Source of the DNA: Voacanga thouarsii | Lineage: Eukaryota; Streptophyta; Magnoliopsida; Gentianales; Apocynaceae | Direction: 5' to 3' | Assembly: GCA_026120185.1 (NCBI GenBank) | Contig: JANUWF010001218.1 | Span: 3,906,001-3,970,000 of the forward strand | Length of the DNA stretch: 64,000 nucleotides | In this document: piece after piece, positions 1 through 13,834 of the stretch | How positions within the stretch are numbered: position 1 is the stretch's first letter | Layout of the letters: each line of letters opens with the position of its first letter | Translations under genes and position numbers: made by a program | Notes under the pieces: generated by a model | The model's database searches: none | The model's input: only the letters and a program-made list of their open reading frames with translations | What the model was told of the DNA's origin: nothing

Positions 1-1008
1 AGGAATAAATGCATCTTCACCCCATAAATTTTACTCAATTAGCACATTATCTCCTTAAACATCTAATTGTTCCAATAATCTCCTCAAACTGTTCGCTTTA
101 TCTCTCTCCCAGAGTTAATCCATTTTGACCTAGCACTGAAAAGGCAAATTTATCCCTCCAAAAAGTGGTAAAAGGTCGTTCATATCCTTACCTATTATGT
201 TTTCTTTTTCTTTTTTTTTTTTTCTCTCTTCTCTTCTCCCTTCTTCCTCTTGCTCTTCTTCCTCATCATGATCCCCCGTGCCCTAGCTACCTTCGACAAC
301 TGTTCCTAGCAAGCACAGTTCATCAATTTTAATGTGGTTTTTTATTTTAAGAATCACAAATAAACTTAATTTTTTTTCACATAGAATTCATACTTAAGTT
401 CATTTTCTCATTAATCTCACCCAAAAATATCACAAACTATGGGTGTTCTCTAAAATCCACCAAAACACTCCAATAACCAGAAAGAACTTAGATCTAATGT
501 CAAAATCTTCAAAACTATAATAAAAAACCATAGCTGTAACAAAAATTTTGAAAAGTATTAAACCTCGTTTTCTACTCAATAAAATAGTCAAGCTATAAGT
601 ATTGTTTAAAAAAAAAAAGAGTCATAGTCAAATGACGGTCCCAATCCATTTTTCTTGTTAAGTAGATGTTAGTAATGGCCTTGTTTTGTTGTAAAATATA
701 CCAAATTAGAAGGAAGAAGAAGGAAGGAAGAGACGAGAAAAAAAAGGGAAAAGAAAAAATAATGAAAAGGAAGAAGACGAGAGAGAAAAAATAAAGAATA
801 AAAAGGGAAAAAAATATATAATTTATATAGGAAGGTTGAAAAGGTGTTTACAAGTTAAATTACAACAATTTTTAATTTACTAAAAGTTCAATGGGATTAT
901 TGAAACAATTAAACATTCGAGGGACTAATATGCTAATCCCGTAAGGCTTAAGAATTGAAAATGCATCCAGTGGAAAAAATACAGGGTTAAATCTGAAAAT
1001 ATCATTAG
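1..1008. other. intergenic, no gene seen
   Basis: AT-rich DNA with pyrimidine tracts near 200-265 and a purine-rich stretch near 710-815. I see no reading frame or RNA gene that I can support. Confidence 0.6.
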
Positions 1009-1372
1009 TATTATAAATTATTGGAATCTTTCTTAATTAGTGGAGATTCCACTAATTATGGATTTGTATGAATTATTAGATAAGATTTTTATGGATGTTC
1101 ACTATTTAGTGAAGACACCACTAATTGAGATTAGCGAAAGATGATGTATGCCATGATGTATTCCACTAATTAGACTAATTAGAGCTCTATAAATAGAGCT
1201 ATTCTCTAAGCTTGTAATACACCATTATTTTTGTGAAAGAAAGATTAGAGAAAGAATTGTGAGAAAAAGAAAGAGAGAAGTTTGAAAAGAAATTCTTATG
1301 CAAAGAATAGTTAGAATTTTCTTAGTGTGTGATGTGTAGATTTTATTCTAACACTACCGTAATTTTATAACA
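1009..1372 (+). mobile_element. solo LTR of a Copia retrotransposon, with target duplication
   Basis: This 364-bp block is a diverged copy of the LTR of the full Copia element at 40616-46216, read in that element's sense direction. It shares the start (TATTATAAATTATTGG here, TGTTATGAATTATTGG there), the core promoter TCTATAAATAGAGC near 1188, and the end ACACTACCGTAATTTTATAACA-type terminus. It is flanked by a perfect 5-bp duplication, ATTAG at 1004-1008 and 1373-1377. No internal region is present, so it is what LTR-LTR recombination leaves behind. It is older than the full copy: its first dinucleotide has decayed from TG to TA, and substitutions and small indels are scattered through it. 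Confidence 0.9.
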
Positions 1373-2123
1373 ATTAGAAAAAATAGTGCTTTTTTTATCA
1401 TAAATATCTTTATCATTCATGGGTACGAAATTTTCAAGCATACTCTTTTGTGCCTTTTCTGATGGAGGGGGACTCTTTGGTTTCTTTTTCTCATGGAAGG
1501 GTCAAAATTCGATGTCTCAATTGGTCCATGTACAAAAAACAAAAATAATATATCTATAAAAGGATGACTTCAATTTTCCAACTCCAAAAGGGCGACCTAT
1601 TGACAGGTACGGGTGCAATGAATCTAACAGAATTATTACCATTTCACAACCAATTAATAGTACCATTTTGAGACAAAGTGAAATGGCGCAAAAGTAACAT
1701 AATTATTACCCACCGCTAAAGTACATATAGCACAATTATTTCCTATCCCAGCAGCCACCCTATGACACAAAGTACAACCCCCTTATAAATGATGTAGAAG
1801 CCTACTCCTAGGAACAACCCCCGACACCCCCCCCGGTCTCTTCTTGTTGCACGAACATAAATTTATGTAAATCTAATCCATATTAAAATCTTTCACCGCT
1901 TGCGTCCACATGCATAAATGCCCGTGCCATGGTTTGGTTGGAGAGAGAGAGAGAGAGAGAGAGAGCTCATTACTGCAAACTATCACGTTCCAAGATCAGC
2001 AATAAAAATTAGAGCATTTTCACGGAACACTTGACACAAAAGATAATTTGTTCTGATAGGAATTTACAGACAATTGAAGGAATTCACTTCCCCTTCAACA
2101 AGTAGCTACGAGGATGCATAAGG
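1373..2123. other. intergenic and NRPD2 3' flank, with a (GA)n repeat
   Basis: No gene is visible. A GA microsatellite of about 12 units lies at 1941-1965. The 3' UTR of the minus-strand polymerase gene should occupy the right end; its length cannot be fixed from sequence alone. Confidence 0.6.
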
Positions 2124-5100
2124 TCAGCACAACTCAGTCTCAAATTTCAAAGAGATATTCATACTGAAAAGCTCCTGTGCGAGTAACTTGGCACCGTAGG
2201 GAACACTTGCCTTAACAATGTGTTCTGTGGAGTCACAAATCCGGCAATAAGGGCCCCGTATCTTACGCCCCCCAAGCACTGGCCTTTGAATTACATTTGC
2301 CATATTTCTGCATTTCCTACATATGTGAATTTGTGAGCAATCGCTCAGCGTGAACAGGCGTTCATGCAGATTAGCCGATGCACCGTGAGCAATAAGACAA
2401 TCTCGTTCCATCTCGCCAAATTTGATCCCCCCAAACCGCTTCCTGTCTGCCACAGGTTGACGTGTCAGTGGATGGACTGGACCAGTATTGCGGAATTTGA
2501 CCTTGTCTTCGGCCATATGTGTAAGCCGTTGATAGAACGTCGGACCCATAAATACCAAAGAATTAATCATCTCCCCAGTTCGACCATTCAAAACTCTCTC
2601 GTTTCCCCACCTTGAGAATCCGCAGCTGCATTGTGTATGAGAATCAGCATACTAAGCATAAATACCACTCACCAGACGTAGCACATGAACAAGGGAGTAA
2701 ATATTACATAGAATACAGAAAGTACTGGTGCACAGCTTACTTTCTCTTTTTTTCCTTTTGGGATGCATTACCTCTTCAGTTGTTCTGTTATGGCATCAAC
2801 TGATAAAGCGGAAAAAGGGGTAGCATACTTGAGTCCACCTCCAACTGCAATCCCCTTCCCTAAAGCAGCCTCTAACAGTTGTCCAGGTGTTTGCCTCGAT
2901 GGAAATGCATGCGGATTTATTACAATATCGGGAACTATACCTTCTCTGGTAAAAGGGAAGTTCTCTTGAGATTCCAGAAAACCCAAGACACCCTTTTGCC
3001 CGTGCATGCTTGAGAACTTGTCCCCAAGACATGGAGAACGAACCTGAACAATTGTGCAGAATATTAAGAACCACCAAATGCAGATTGAAGCAAATTAAAT
3101 GCAAATATATGAGCATGACGAAGACCCAAACGCCAGGGCAATAAAGAACGAACACTGTCGGCCATCTCTCAAGTAATTGCACATGATCTCAAGTAGCACA
3201 GTTCAAGGTGAACAAATGAAGACAAATGCCTAATCCCACATGGTTGTCAATCTTGCAAATTCTAGAAAGACCACTTTCTTGAGAATTAAATGTGAGAGAG
3301 AGACAGAGAGAGAGAAAAAGAAGTCAGACAAGATAAAGACATCATGGAAACTAGAGATCTTTTTCCTGCAATACTTGTTCTTATTCCCCATATTTCTAGA
3401 AACATGTGACGGGAGATAATAAAAGAAGAAATAGTTTTGAAATGATATTAAAAGTTAAATGAAAACATATCATATGGCACGGAATGTTTTTATCATAACA
3501 AATACTTACTACACATGTCCCCCTGGTGATACGGTATCATCAACAAATGACCAATACTGAGACACCTAAATGACATTATAAGTACCTGTCTCAGAGAAAC
3601 AACAGCAAAGTTCTTGCCATCATCATTAGCAGAGAGCACAACCTTCTGAACCTTGCCCCTTTCTGTGTGCTTCAGTTTCACACTATGATCAGCCCCTGAT
3701 TCTGCAAATTTTCCTATGACGAGATCACCAGTCTGGAGGCTCGCGCCAATAAATGGAAATCCATCCTCCTCAAGGTTATCGGCACGTCCAATTTTACTCT
3801 GTATCTTTCCAAAATTTATAGAATCTTCGGGCTTTGACTTCTTGCCAGAACATTCATTGTTATCAACCTCAGCCTTGTAACTTCTTATATGTTCTGATCT
3901 GAACATACCACGGTCTAAAGAAGCACGATTCATTACCAGGGAGTCCTCCTGATTATACCCAAGGTGCACATTGACTGCCACAATAGCACACTGCCCATTG
4001 TAATATTCAGGCCGAGGCAGCATCCCCTTATGACGAGTGTATGTTGACTTTCCAAGGCACTCTGAGAGTACTGTCCGGAAAAGGGGCCTCTGGGGATAGT
4101 ACAATTGGTGGATATTTGTGTCAATTCTTATGCTTGGATTTGTCGTTGAGAACCCAATAGCTTGCTGAGAGTGCTTCTCAGACTGGTAGAGAACCCTCCT
4201 TGCATGATCATGATTTGCAAACGGGATAATACCACAGCTTAAACCTAACAGGAATGACATATCAAGTTCGCAATGAGTATATCTCCTGGGTGGATTCTCT
4301 TTCTTTGCATTAAACAGGTATCCAATTCCCCATGCAGTTACACAATCTTCTTCCTCTTCAGTGCCAATGAGCTCAATTATTCCCCTATCCAAAAGAGACT
4401 GAAAGGAACAATCCCCTCCTTTCAGAGCTCTAACTTTCCTAAGATTCTCAACAACTAGAAGCGGACGGAGAATTCTTCCTGCATCAGAAAATATACGAAC
4501 TTCTCTATGTTGCCTGTCCATCTTGATTTCCACCTGCATCAAAGCAAGATAGAACAGTTCAAACTGACTAGAATTCTCTGTGTGAGAGCGACAAAAGGGG
4601 GGTGGGGGGGTTCTCTATGCACCAAAAAAAAACTCACGATTGGCCAAAACAGACTAAGAATCTGCTTTATTCAGAAATGAAACGAACTTAATGGTGTCAC
4701 TCGAACCAAAATTCAAAAACCTCATAGGACAAGTAGAATTGATGTGTTGACAAATGCTACAAACAAACAGAGTCCTTAGTCTGCTAAGAACAATGAATAG
4801 GCAGCCATAGCATGCACACAGATATACATAGCAGGCGAGAGGCTCTGGGTCCTATTAACAACCCCCCCCCCCAACCCAAAAAACACCACCCAGAGGAGCT
4901 TCTCTCTTTTCCCATTATTATTTCAATCAAACAATTTAAGAAGAAAAACATTATATAAGTGCATGTAAAATCATGATGCGGATTTATGTCAATCAATAAT
5001 AGTATCTTAAGTATAGAAGCATCTGTACCAAGTGTCCATAGAATAACTTTCTGCAAATAAAGAAATCAACCATAAACTATAAATGAAAAACTGCATAGCT

Positions 5101-8100
5101 ATCACTATATCATTAGAAGAAAAGCAGCTTTGCTTAGGTGAGAAGGAAACAAGAGGAAAGAACAGCACATATCATAATTCTGTTGCATCTACTGGTTCAC
5201 TTAACCAGATTCAAATTAATGTCATACCTGATGAGGAATTTCTTTGCTGCGTCGCATATTTCTGAGTTCTGCAACAAATGATTCAGAATCTTGACAAGTT
5301 CCCACCCAGTCCCCATCCAAAAATATCTTGTGCTCTCCAAGGAGTACAGAAGAAGTATCATCCACCAATTCCTTCATCCCACAATCAAACAGTTTGTCCA
5401 GAAGAGGCTCCAAATTAGCGGTGCTGACAAGTCCCAAACTGGCCAAATTCTTAACCAGCCCACAGTTTTCTCCATCTGGAGTAGAAAGGAAGCAAATCTT
5501 TCCCCAGTGTGATGGGTGTCTGCACTTTGCAAGTTTTTATTATCATTGCATTGATCCATGAAATATGCAGAAGGGACAACAAAAATGAACAGAAAATATG
5601 AAATAGAAGGACTAAAGAAAAAGAGGGCTTAAACATGCTAATCGTAATGATATGAGATCTCATTGCAAAAAGGCATGTGTGTGTGCATACACACAAACAC
5701 ACATATTGATTTATTACCCTTCAAGGAGCACAATTGAACCCTATAAATAAAGCAAGGTTCAAATAATCCATTGCATTTATAAATAAAGATAACTATCTGG
5801 TTGTTTAGGTAGTACGCATGCTTGTGTACTGCCAGCAGAATTATTCAGATACAAAGACTGTAATCAAAAGGAACCAGAATTTAAAGTTCAATTCCTTACG
5901 GGTATCTTGCATCACCAACTCTCCCAGTATATGAAACCTGCTGTCTTGTTTTCCTCATATCAGCAGTCATTTGCAATGGATTTGTTCGCCTAAGAGTTGC
6001 AACTACACCAGAAACCCTTTCCATCCTCTTGTAAGGATGAGACCATGCTCCAGTAGAAAATGCCCTAGAAAGACCATTTGTCACAATTGATGCATCCCAA
6101 TAATGTTCAACTGGATGCATGTCACGATCACCATAAAGATCTCTTTGCATAGCCTTCACCATGCGCCTTTCAGCATGTTTAAGGTGCACTTTCAATTCTC
6201 GCTCAAGCAGCTCACCAGCCAACTCTAATCTCTTGTTTCTAAAATCATCCCTGTTATCTGTCTTTCTGCGGCCAGTATATGCTTCCAAGAGACACTTAAC
6301 CATATAGCCAAGGAACCGTGCTTTTTGCTTGAAGCCCTGGAGGCTGGGAAAGAGTAAGTCTCTGATGCATTCTTCTACCGATTCAGTAGGGGGGAATTTG
6401 CAGTTCTTGAGAAGTTTCTCAATGTGATTTAATGCATTCTTCCCTTTACGGAAACCATCACACTTTTTGTCAGCATCATAAATTGATGCAATGAGTATAT
6501 TTGAAATCTTGGTGTCTCCAATATCCATATCAATTAAGTTTACAATCTCTCTATCAGATGATGCACCAAGGGCAAAGAATAATATCCAGACAGGCATCTC
6601 AGTAACTACGAAATACACAGTAAGGATCTTTTCTCCTCCACCTATATTCTCAAATTTTGGGGTGTCCACTAGTTTCAGATACACTCTTTTTCTTTTCAGA
6701 GGTGGACGATATGCAACCATCCAAGTTGGACTACTTGACAACCAAAGTCTTCTCAAACAGATTTGCTCCTGTGCGATGAAAGTCTACAACGCAAAGAATG
6801 GGAAATTAGCATCTCTATTATGTGTGCTACAACAAAGTCGTGATCTACTATTCAGAATGACTGAGTCAAAAATAAAACTTCAATCATAAGAATCACTGAA
6901 TAGCAACGGCTAGCCATATGACGGGGTGAATCTTGTGGCTTCTATATAAAGTAGGCAAAAACAAGAAGCAAAAGTTTAGTTATTTGGCTGTAGTGTAGAA
7001 GGAAACAAACATTCAGCTCTAATTTCTTAGAATTCATTTTTGCTCTTACAATCAGAATTGGTTCAGAGAACACTAAATTGCTAAGTGCATACCTTAGAAC
7101 GGGAAGGCACTGCAAAAGTGAAATACAAGTAAATGATAGCTAGGTAAATGTTTTTCAAGAAGATTTAAAAAATGGTGACATAAAAAAATAAAGGGGACAA
7201 GGTGGGAAAGAAGTTAGGAACAACATATTCGTGGCACTGCCCAGTGATTCTTGACCTAATTAAAGCAAAGTATCATACAATGTTTATGCAATTACTATAC
7301 AGATTATGGGCCCCTTCTGTTGTCAAACTTAAATGGTCATTTCAAGACCAGGGCAGTCTTTCATTTTCTTTGTTTTCCCCTTTCAAAAAAAAAAAATACT
7401 AAAATAAAATATCACTATTAAGCTCCTTGTGCTAATGCTGCTAAACAACCAACTGTAGCTGGACAAGTTAAGAGACCTCATATAGTAGTGTAACAAGGAA
7501 TACAAACAAATTGAAATTCTCACCTTTTCCGCACCCTTGACTATGAAATACCCGCCATGGTCAAAGTCGCAGTCATCCTTTTCTGCCCCATTCATCCAAC
7601 ATAGCTCAGACCTTACCATAACTGGGATCCTCCCGAGTATGATGTCCCTCTTGTCCTCTGTTTCCAACTCCTTGTCCACATGTTGTTCCATACCAGTTTT
7701 AAACTTGTCACTCCTGACAAGCTTTCTAGTGTACACCTGAGAGATTCAAAGGAAGTATCCAAAATAATCAAGCATGTTTAACAAAACATAGGGAAGTGGA
7801 GACACAAGAAGAAAAGCCTCAGATACTATTTCATACCAAAGGTCGACTAATATGGATCAAGAAAAAATATATAAAAAAGCCACAAGTTCTAAGCATAGGT
7901 AGAAATGATATGAAAGTGATCTGACAAGCCTAATATCCTCCAAGTGACTGTCATCAGAGTCATCTTATTAATAGAACTAGCTTTAATCAACAATGATTAT
8001 GAAAGATGAAAAGATTTCAGGCAAAAAAAAAAAGAAAAAAAAAACTCAAGAATTTAACGAGGACGGGAAGAAAACAAACAAAAGCAGTTTCAAAAGTGCC

Positions 8101-9044
8101 ATTTATAATAGTTCTTATTCCACATCGGGTATCAGATGCTAAATTCATAGTTCAATCTCCTATTAATGTCAATAGGGCAAGCAACCATGGTAAATCAAAT
8201 TCTGTTATGTAACACTTCCAGTTCAGAGTTCAAGAAATGTCAACAGGAGCAGATGTCTTAACAAAAATGCATGCTTAAAATACAAATATGTTTTAAAATT
8301 GTATTGATGCCTAACTTTAATGCATGGAAGCATTCAAACTACCATTCGTTAGTCTGACTCTTAACCACAACAAGAGGAATGGGAAAAAAGATTTTTTGTC
8401 TATGAATTAACAACGATAGACTGAATCTTGTTTTAAAGATAGAACAGCAGAATTGCCTAGGAGGCTACAGAAGTTTCCAAACATGTGAAGGAAAGGACTT
8501 TAAAAGGCTGTTATAAAAGATAGAGGCATCTATTAACCTGAATATGAGTCTCTACTACCATCCTAGCTGAATATGTCATGTTCTGAAGGCGAGCATGACG
8601 GGGAAGCAAGTCCAGGAACTCTTTACCACCATCCGCCGCAAACTTCTCACCTGACCAAAATTTGGGGTGCTCCAGAGTGACCTTGCCAAACTTCACAGAG
8701 GCATGTTTCCAATCACCATCACCCCTCTTTGATGGATCATAGCCAGGTTCGATAATGATATCTCCGATTGAATCAAAAACCTTCTGAAGTCCATATTTAA
8801 TGAAATCATTATACGAGTTAATTTGATGACTTATGAGACCGTACTGCTGAAAAAAAGCAACTGATGCCTTTTTACAGAACTTTTTTAGAAAATCTACTCC
8901 CAACTCTTCTAAAGAAATTGAGTCCAGCATATCTTCATCCTCATCATCAAAATCAATATCATCGATACTGATATCCCTTACAGATCCATTAGATGCCTTA
9001 TGTTTACTACTGCCAACTCCTGTTTCTTGCATGAAGTCTGACAT
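2124..9044 (-). CDS. NRPD2: second-largest subunit shared by RNA polymerases IV and V
   Basis: Catalytic second subunit of the plant-specific RNA polymerases IV and V, which make the short and scaffold RNAs of RNA-directed DNA methylation in the nucleus. Coding exons by GT-AG sites and phase are 9044-8538, 7736-7524, 6783-5900, 5519-5228, 4533-3586, 3043-2772 and 2625-2124, giving 1205 aa; Arabidopsis NRPD2 is about 1170. Landmarks in order are NMTYSARM after an acidic N-terminus, the lobe segment [28 protein letters not shown], the fork [10 protein letters not shown], the active-site motif [18 protein letters not shown] with its metal-binding Asp, [15 protein letters not shown], and a C-terminal CxxC...CxxC zinc site (CRKC, CRIC). 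The ending [17 protein letters not shown] is typical of NRPD2 and not of Pol II RPB2. All junctions keep frame, so the gene looks intact. The acidic insert near residues 25-45 is longer than I recall for Arabidopsis. Confidence 0.95.
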
Positions 9045-10030
9045 ATCAATCTCTGCAGCAAATTAGAATGATAGGATTACATAAGTACAGCTCGGTTTTG
9101 ACATTTGTTAGAATTCTTAAAAATGACATCCATGCTAAAGACCTAAAGTTGTCAGATTAAGACCGTAGCACTCACTTTTACAGACAAAATATACACCACA
9201 GCTCACAATCAAACTGCACTAGAAGAACTTTTCCAAAACAATGAAAAGGTTTCTCCTACACAACAGTTAATTTTCCGAGAAAGGGATTTAAAAAGCTTAT
9301 TTCACAAAGCCGGTCATTGCATTTTTTTCTCTCAACTCTACTAACTTCTGCCCAGCATTCTTTCTTATTATTTCCCTCTTTTCGATCACACGGCATGAAA
9401 GGCCGATTTGCCCATTTGGTTCCTAAAATCAAACCCTGGTTCGCCATCTTCCCTTCTCCTTCCCCCCCCCCCCAAAAAAAAAACAAATAAATTCATAAAA
9501 CCCAGAAACCCTTCATCGGAGCAACTCACAATGCAGGTATTTGGGCTTTGATTTATCAGAACATCATAAACCCTAAACCTCGAAACTCCAGAAAAGAACC
9601 ATTCACAAACTTCTCACGCAAAACTTGATGCCTCTAAGAAAAAATTTTGCTTTTGAAGAAGAAGAGGGGGAAAAAAGCAACAAAATTTTTCTCTTACTTC
9701 TTAGACAGCAAATGACATTGGAAAAATCTTCTCTTTCACACGACCAATTACTCAGGCATGCATTTACGAAGAAAAGTGTTAACAAAGAAAAGCCCAGAAT
9801 CCATTGTTTGAAAAAGCTCAATGGCATCATCAGTTACAACCCCATTCAAGCAAAACCCACAAACAAAATCAGGGGGCCAGGAGAAAACCTCTTCCTTGAT
9901 TAAACAAAACAACAGATCCAAAAAGCCCAGAAAACATGGAAGGAGCTTACCTGAAAAATGACTGCTTTTAGCTTTTCTGCAAAAGGAAAACGTAGAGAGG
10001 AGTGAAGTCTATACACTTTCAGTAAACAGG
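9045..10030 (-). promoter_or_regulatory. NRPD2 5' UTR with a long leader intron
   Basis: Upstream of the start codon at 9044 a consensus acceptor (TGCAG, exon resuming at 9052) pairs with a consensus donor (CAG|GTAAGC, exon ending at 9951). This implies an intron of about 898 bp wholly inside the 5' UTR. The leader exon probably begins near 10000-10030. Open frames here are short and poorly conserved-looking, so I treat the stretch as non-coding. Confidence 0.65.
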
Positions 10031-10329
10031 GGAGAAGTGGGGCAACAGTGCAGCAGTAAAACAGGCTTAATTTACTAAAACTACCTAGAAGTAGAGATCA
10101 TTATCACATTGCCCCTACGCTCTTAATTTTGACAATCAACCCCAACAATTGAGATTCCGTCCAATTGATAACGTTCAGTTAGCGTGGGTCTTGAACCCTG
10201 ATTACCAAAATGTACATTACTGAGGTAAGCTCGTCCTTCATTACAGTATTATATTTTTTTTTTATTGTCAAAATGTACATAATTGAGTTAAGCTGGTTCT
10301 TTATTACTGTTGTATATGAACATTATTCA

Positions 10330-10806
10330 AAAATTATAATAGTATCATTTATTAATATTTTCAGAATCTAAAAATTTATTAATTTATGATTTAATAATTC
10401 AATTATAATTAAACAGTAATTAAGTCGATAATATTATAATTTAAAAATTAAAAATATAATTATTTTTAAAAATAAAATTAATCAATAATATAACGTAATT
10501 CAAGTCTATAAATACATAAATAACGAAATTAAAAAAAATATGATATTTTCTTTATTAATATAGATTATTATTTAGTCTATTTGTATTATTTATTTCTTTT
10601 TTATGAATGAATTATCTTATTTAACAAAAAAATAGAACGATGCAATTAAGTTGGATCATCGTTCAACACGGATCAATCGATCAAAATTAGTTCGTACAAA
10701 ATAAAATAATTTTTTAAAATTTCGATTCAAAAGAGAAGATTGGATCGGTTCAAGGTCCAATCGGTCCAATCGGCCCAACCGTCCGGTTCGGCTCAATCCA
10801 AAAACA
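10330..10806. mobile_element. diverged copy of the hAT-type MITE family seen at 55657
   Basis: From about 10353 to 10806 the sequence runs parallel to the element at 55657-56129: same AT-rich body (TTTAAAAATTAAAAATATAA), same middle (TAATTCAAGTCTATAAAT) and a GC-richer right end full of CCAATCGG-type motifs ending CCAAAAACAGTGG. I could not find a matching target duplication, so the limits are approximate. Confidence 0.7.
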
Positions 10807-12750
10807 GTGGCACTTACCTTGTCTTTTGACCGTTGCTTGCTAAATTCCGCAATTACCCCTTATATTATAATATAAAAATAAACTTTTTCCACTTGTTTTT
10901 GACGTTTCTACTTCATCCCACCCAGCAGAGCGTGGTTTCAAATCCCTCCGGTGACACCATTCAAAACTTGACCACATGGGCTGGTTCAGCCTTTTTCTCA
11001 TGTGCTGGACATTTTGCCATCTGGGCCTTACTGGACCCCAACGCATAACGGACCCATCAAAGTAACCAATTAAGGATAAAGAGCATCCTGCCTGCATCCC
11101 CTCTCGGAATTTATCCTTTAGTAGTCCAAATTAAAATCAACGGTCAAAATTCACAGTTCTATAAGAAGGGAAAATTTTCACTCTATTATCTAAAATTATA
11201 ACAAAATCTCCTATCGTGATATCAATTTCGTTGTATGTCTACTCAATTTTTGAATTTATTATTTTATTGTCAATTCACTAAAATTTTAACAAAAAATAAT
11301 CAAATTATAGAAAATTATCAAATATTTTATGGAAAGTCTTATAGAGATACCAAATTGAGAATTGAAAGTTGATGTATCGATTAGATACAAAATAATCCAA
11401 CCATGTTACAAAATTTAAAACTAAAGATTTTAGTGAAGAGAAAAAGGGTATCTGAAACAAGAAGATAGCTATAATGCCAGGGATGATGAGAAGCCATTTG
11501 TTTGGAGATTGAATTTGGTGGTATTGATAATGGATAAAGTTTCTCAGTCTCTATGATAATTAGAAGATAAATACTGGGAAATTTTTTCAGCTTTTCTAGA
11601 AGCATAAATCTTTGTTTGATAGCAATGGGCATGAGCTTGCAATTGATGAAAATGTGCTTTCATAATAGTATGAGATTTCTAACACAAAGCATGATCAATT
11701 GATAAATTCGTATATGATGGGATATTTACGACTATTGTACTAAATATATAATATAATTAATTAATTATCTTTTATTTATATATAAGAGGACGAAATGTAA
11801 ATTGAAATTTATAATATCCGAATCCAAAAAAATCAATCTCATTTTTACTCTAATTATGAACCCCCAACCCTTACTATGTTTGATCTTCCATCAAGATGTC
11901 AAAAAAGTCAGGGTAGTCTATAATGGAAGGTTAGATAAGAATGTATAATTTGATCTCCATTTTTTTCCTTTTTTGTAACATCAATTGTGAGAAGGTGGCA
12001 AGTAGGTGAAAGTTTCAACTAAAGCTTAACTTATTTATAGCCTTAAATACAAGTTTAAAACAGTCTATGATAAGGAAAGAAGAGGTGGATGGCATTTTAA
12101 GAATATAACTATAGTCTTGGTCTTAAAAAAAGCAAACATCTTTGTTATTATGAGTTGTATTTCATCATTCAATTAACATATTGTATATAAAAAATATGAT
12201 ACGCAATAATTTAAATTTTTTATAAAGTGAGTCGTAAAAAAAAGGAAATAATGAAATAATGCAAGATCACATACAAAATCCATAATTGAAGTATGAAAAT
12301 AGTTCAATTCTTGGAATGTTCTTAACAATTTTCCCTAAAGTTTATGGTAATGGAACATCAATCAAAGACTGAGATGGGCATAGCATAACAAAATGCACTG
12401 AATCTTGAAGGATATGTGTGGCAAATGGCTAAGGCAAAAAGCACCCACTGCAAAGCTGATGACACTAGGGAACATTTAAAACTAAAACACGCAAGTGTCA
12501 GCATTGACACAAATGGTGCTCTATTGCAATTATTAAGGTGGAGAACACATAATACAAACAACCAATGTATTGAATCGAATCCCCAGCTAAGGTAATGCTG
12601 TCTCTATAGTTAGAACCTCCAAAAATTATCTTGAAATGGAGCCCAACCCAAGTAGAAGTCAAGAAGCAATCAACCAAAAAGATAGACATTATAAGCATCA
12701 TGAATAATTCAGGGGGCCTCTCTTGTCTAATATTAGCAGATAAAAGGCCA
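10807..12750. other. intergenic, no gene seen
   Basis: No credible gene. Short open frames on both strands lack recognisable motifs or consistent splice sites. The part from 11160 to 12350 is AT-rich and looks like old repeat debris. Confidence 0.5.
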
Positions 12751-13116
12751 AAAGGAAGAGATTTAAGTGGCGAAAAACAAGAGAATGATACAAACTCTCC
12801 TCTTCTGGACTAACCTTGCCAATGAAAGCTCCCCACCATCACAGACGGCCATGGCTCTGGTGATAATTAGAGCAAACTCAACACAATCTGATTGAGTTTT
12901 AAGAGCTACCTGATCAAATGAAAGTGATTTCTGCAGCAAGATTCCAAGACCAAAGCTCACCGATGATCCGCAGATTAGCATGAACAACACTGCAATTTCA
13001 TCCCTTAACACCAATTCTGTTCGAGGACTCAAAGGATACATTGGTGTAATTTGTATGTTTTAACATTTAAGAGTTGAGCTAATTCTCTAGGTGACCAGAA
13101 AAGTAATGATCTTAGA

Positions 13117-13254
13117 CTAATAACACAAACGACACAAGCTTGCTTTAGAGAACAAAGACAACATCCAAACACAGGCCATAAGAAATCCAGAAGCAGCAAA
13201 TGATGCAATCGAGAGGACACAAGACGCCAAAATACAGTTGGGTTCACTGTACAT
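13117..13254 (-). CDS. possible 45-aa membrane peptide or first exon, unrecognised
   Basis: A weak candidate. A TATA box (TGTATAAAAGG, minus strand, 13363-13373) lies about 110 bp upstream of an ATG at 13254. It opens a 45-residue frame starting MYSEPNCILASCVL, with one strongly hydrophobic segment (about residues 8-36) and a stop at 13117. A second hydrophobic minus-strand frame, 13041-12763 (containing LRDEIAVLFMLICG), could be a further exon of the same gene, but I found no donor and acceptor that join them in frame. I do not recognise the family. The frame may be chance; the TATA box and the shared upstream region with the SOFL gene are the main support. Confidence 0.25.
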   Translation of the reverse strand: MYSEPNCILASCVLSIASFAASGFLMACVWMLSLFSKASLCRLCY

Positions 13255-13362
13255 TTTCACATGAAAGGCTGCTCTCGGTAGGTGACAAAGAATTAAAGGT
13301 CTTAATAATAAAGGACAGCAGAAAGAAGCAGAGGCCCTCTTCTAACCATTTGAGATCATTGG

Positions 13363-13508
13363 CCTTTTATACATTCCTTATTAGTAGAGTGGGGTACATC
13401 TGCAATGCCATTTCAAAAGCTGCTTCACATTTATGAGGTAGAAAGAGGGGGAGTAAAGAACATGGTATATCCAGGTCCGTGTTGTTACAACTGAGCTTTA
13501 TAAAAGGA
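13363..13508. promoter_or_regulatory. divergent promoter: two back-to-back TATA boxes
   Basis: A plus-strand TATA box (CTTTATAAAAGG, 13497-13508) lies about 330 bp before the SOB FIVE-LIKE start codon. A minus-strand one (TGTATAAAAGG, 13363-13373) points the other way. The roughly 125 bp between them would serve both transcripts. Based on motif matching only. Confidence 0.4.
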
Positions 13509-13834
13509 ATACATATCTTCTTATTTGAAGGATTAATTCACCTGCATATTCTAGTCCTCTTCCAGACAAGAAAGACCAGAAAATTTACGTTCTAAGTGGT
13601 ACAACTCTACTTGCTTTGGATGAGGATGGTTCCATCTGCACCATGAGAGAAAGCTCTCTCAAATTTGTTGCATGGGAGAGTTGCATTATCCAAGGTACGT
13701 TTCTAAATAGTGAGAAAATTGCACATAGTCAGAGGCTACTGTTTTTCTCATCTTCGACCACCTAGAGTTGTTACTTTCTCCATTGAAGTATTCTGCGTTT
13801 AATTTCTAATACTAAACCACTGCCAGCAGCAGTA

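Noticed and set aside
8100..8140. CCACATCGGG resembling a plant snRNA upstream element
   Set aside because: Only a partial match, inside an NRPD2 intron, with no TATA at the right distance and no snRNA after it.
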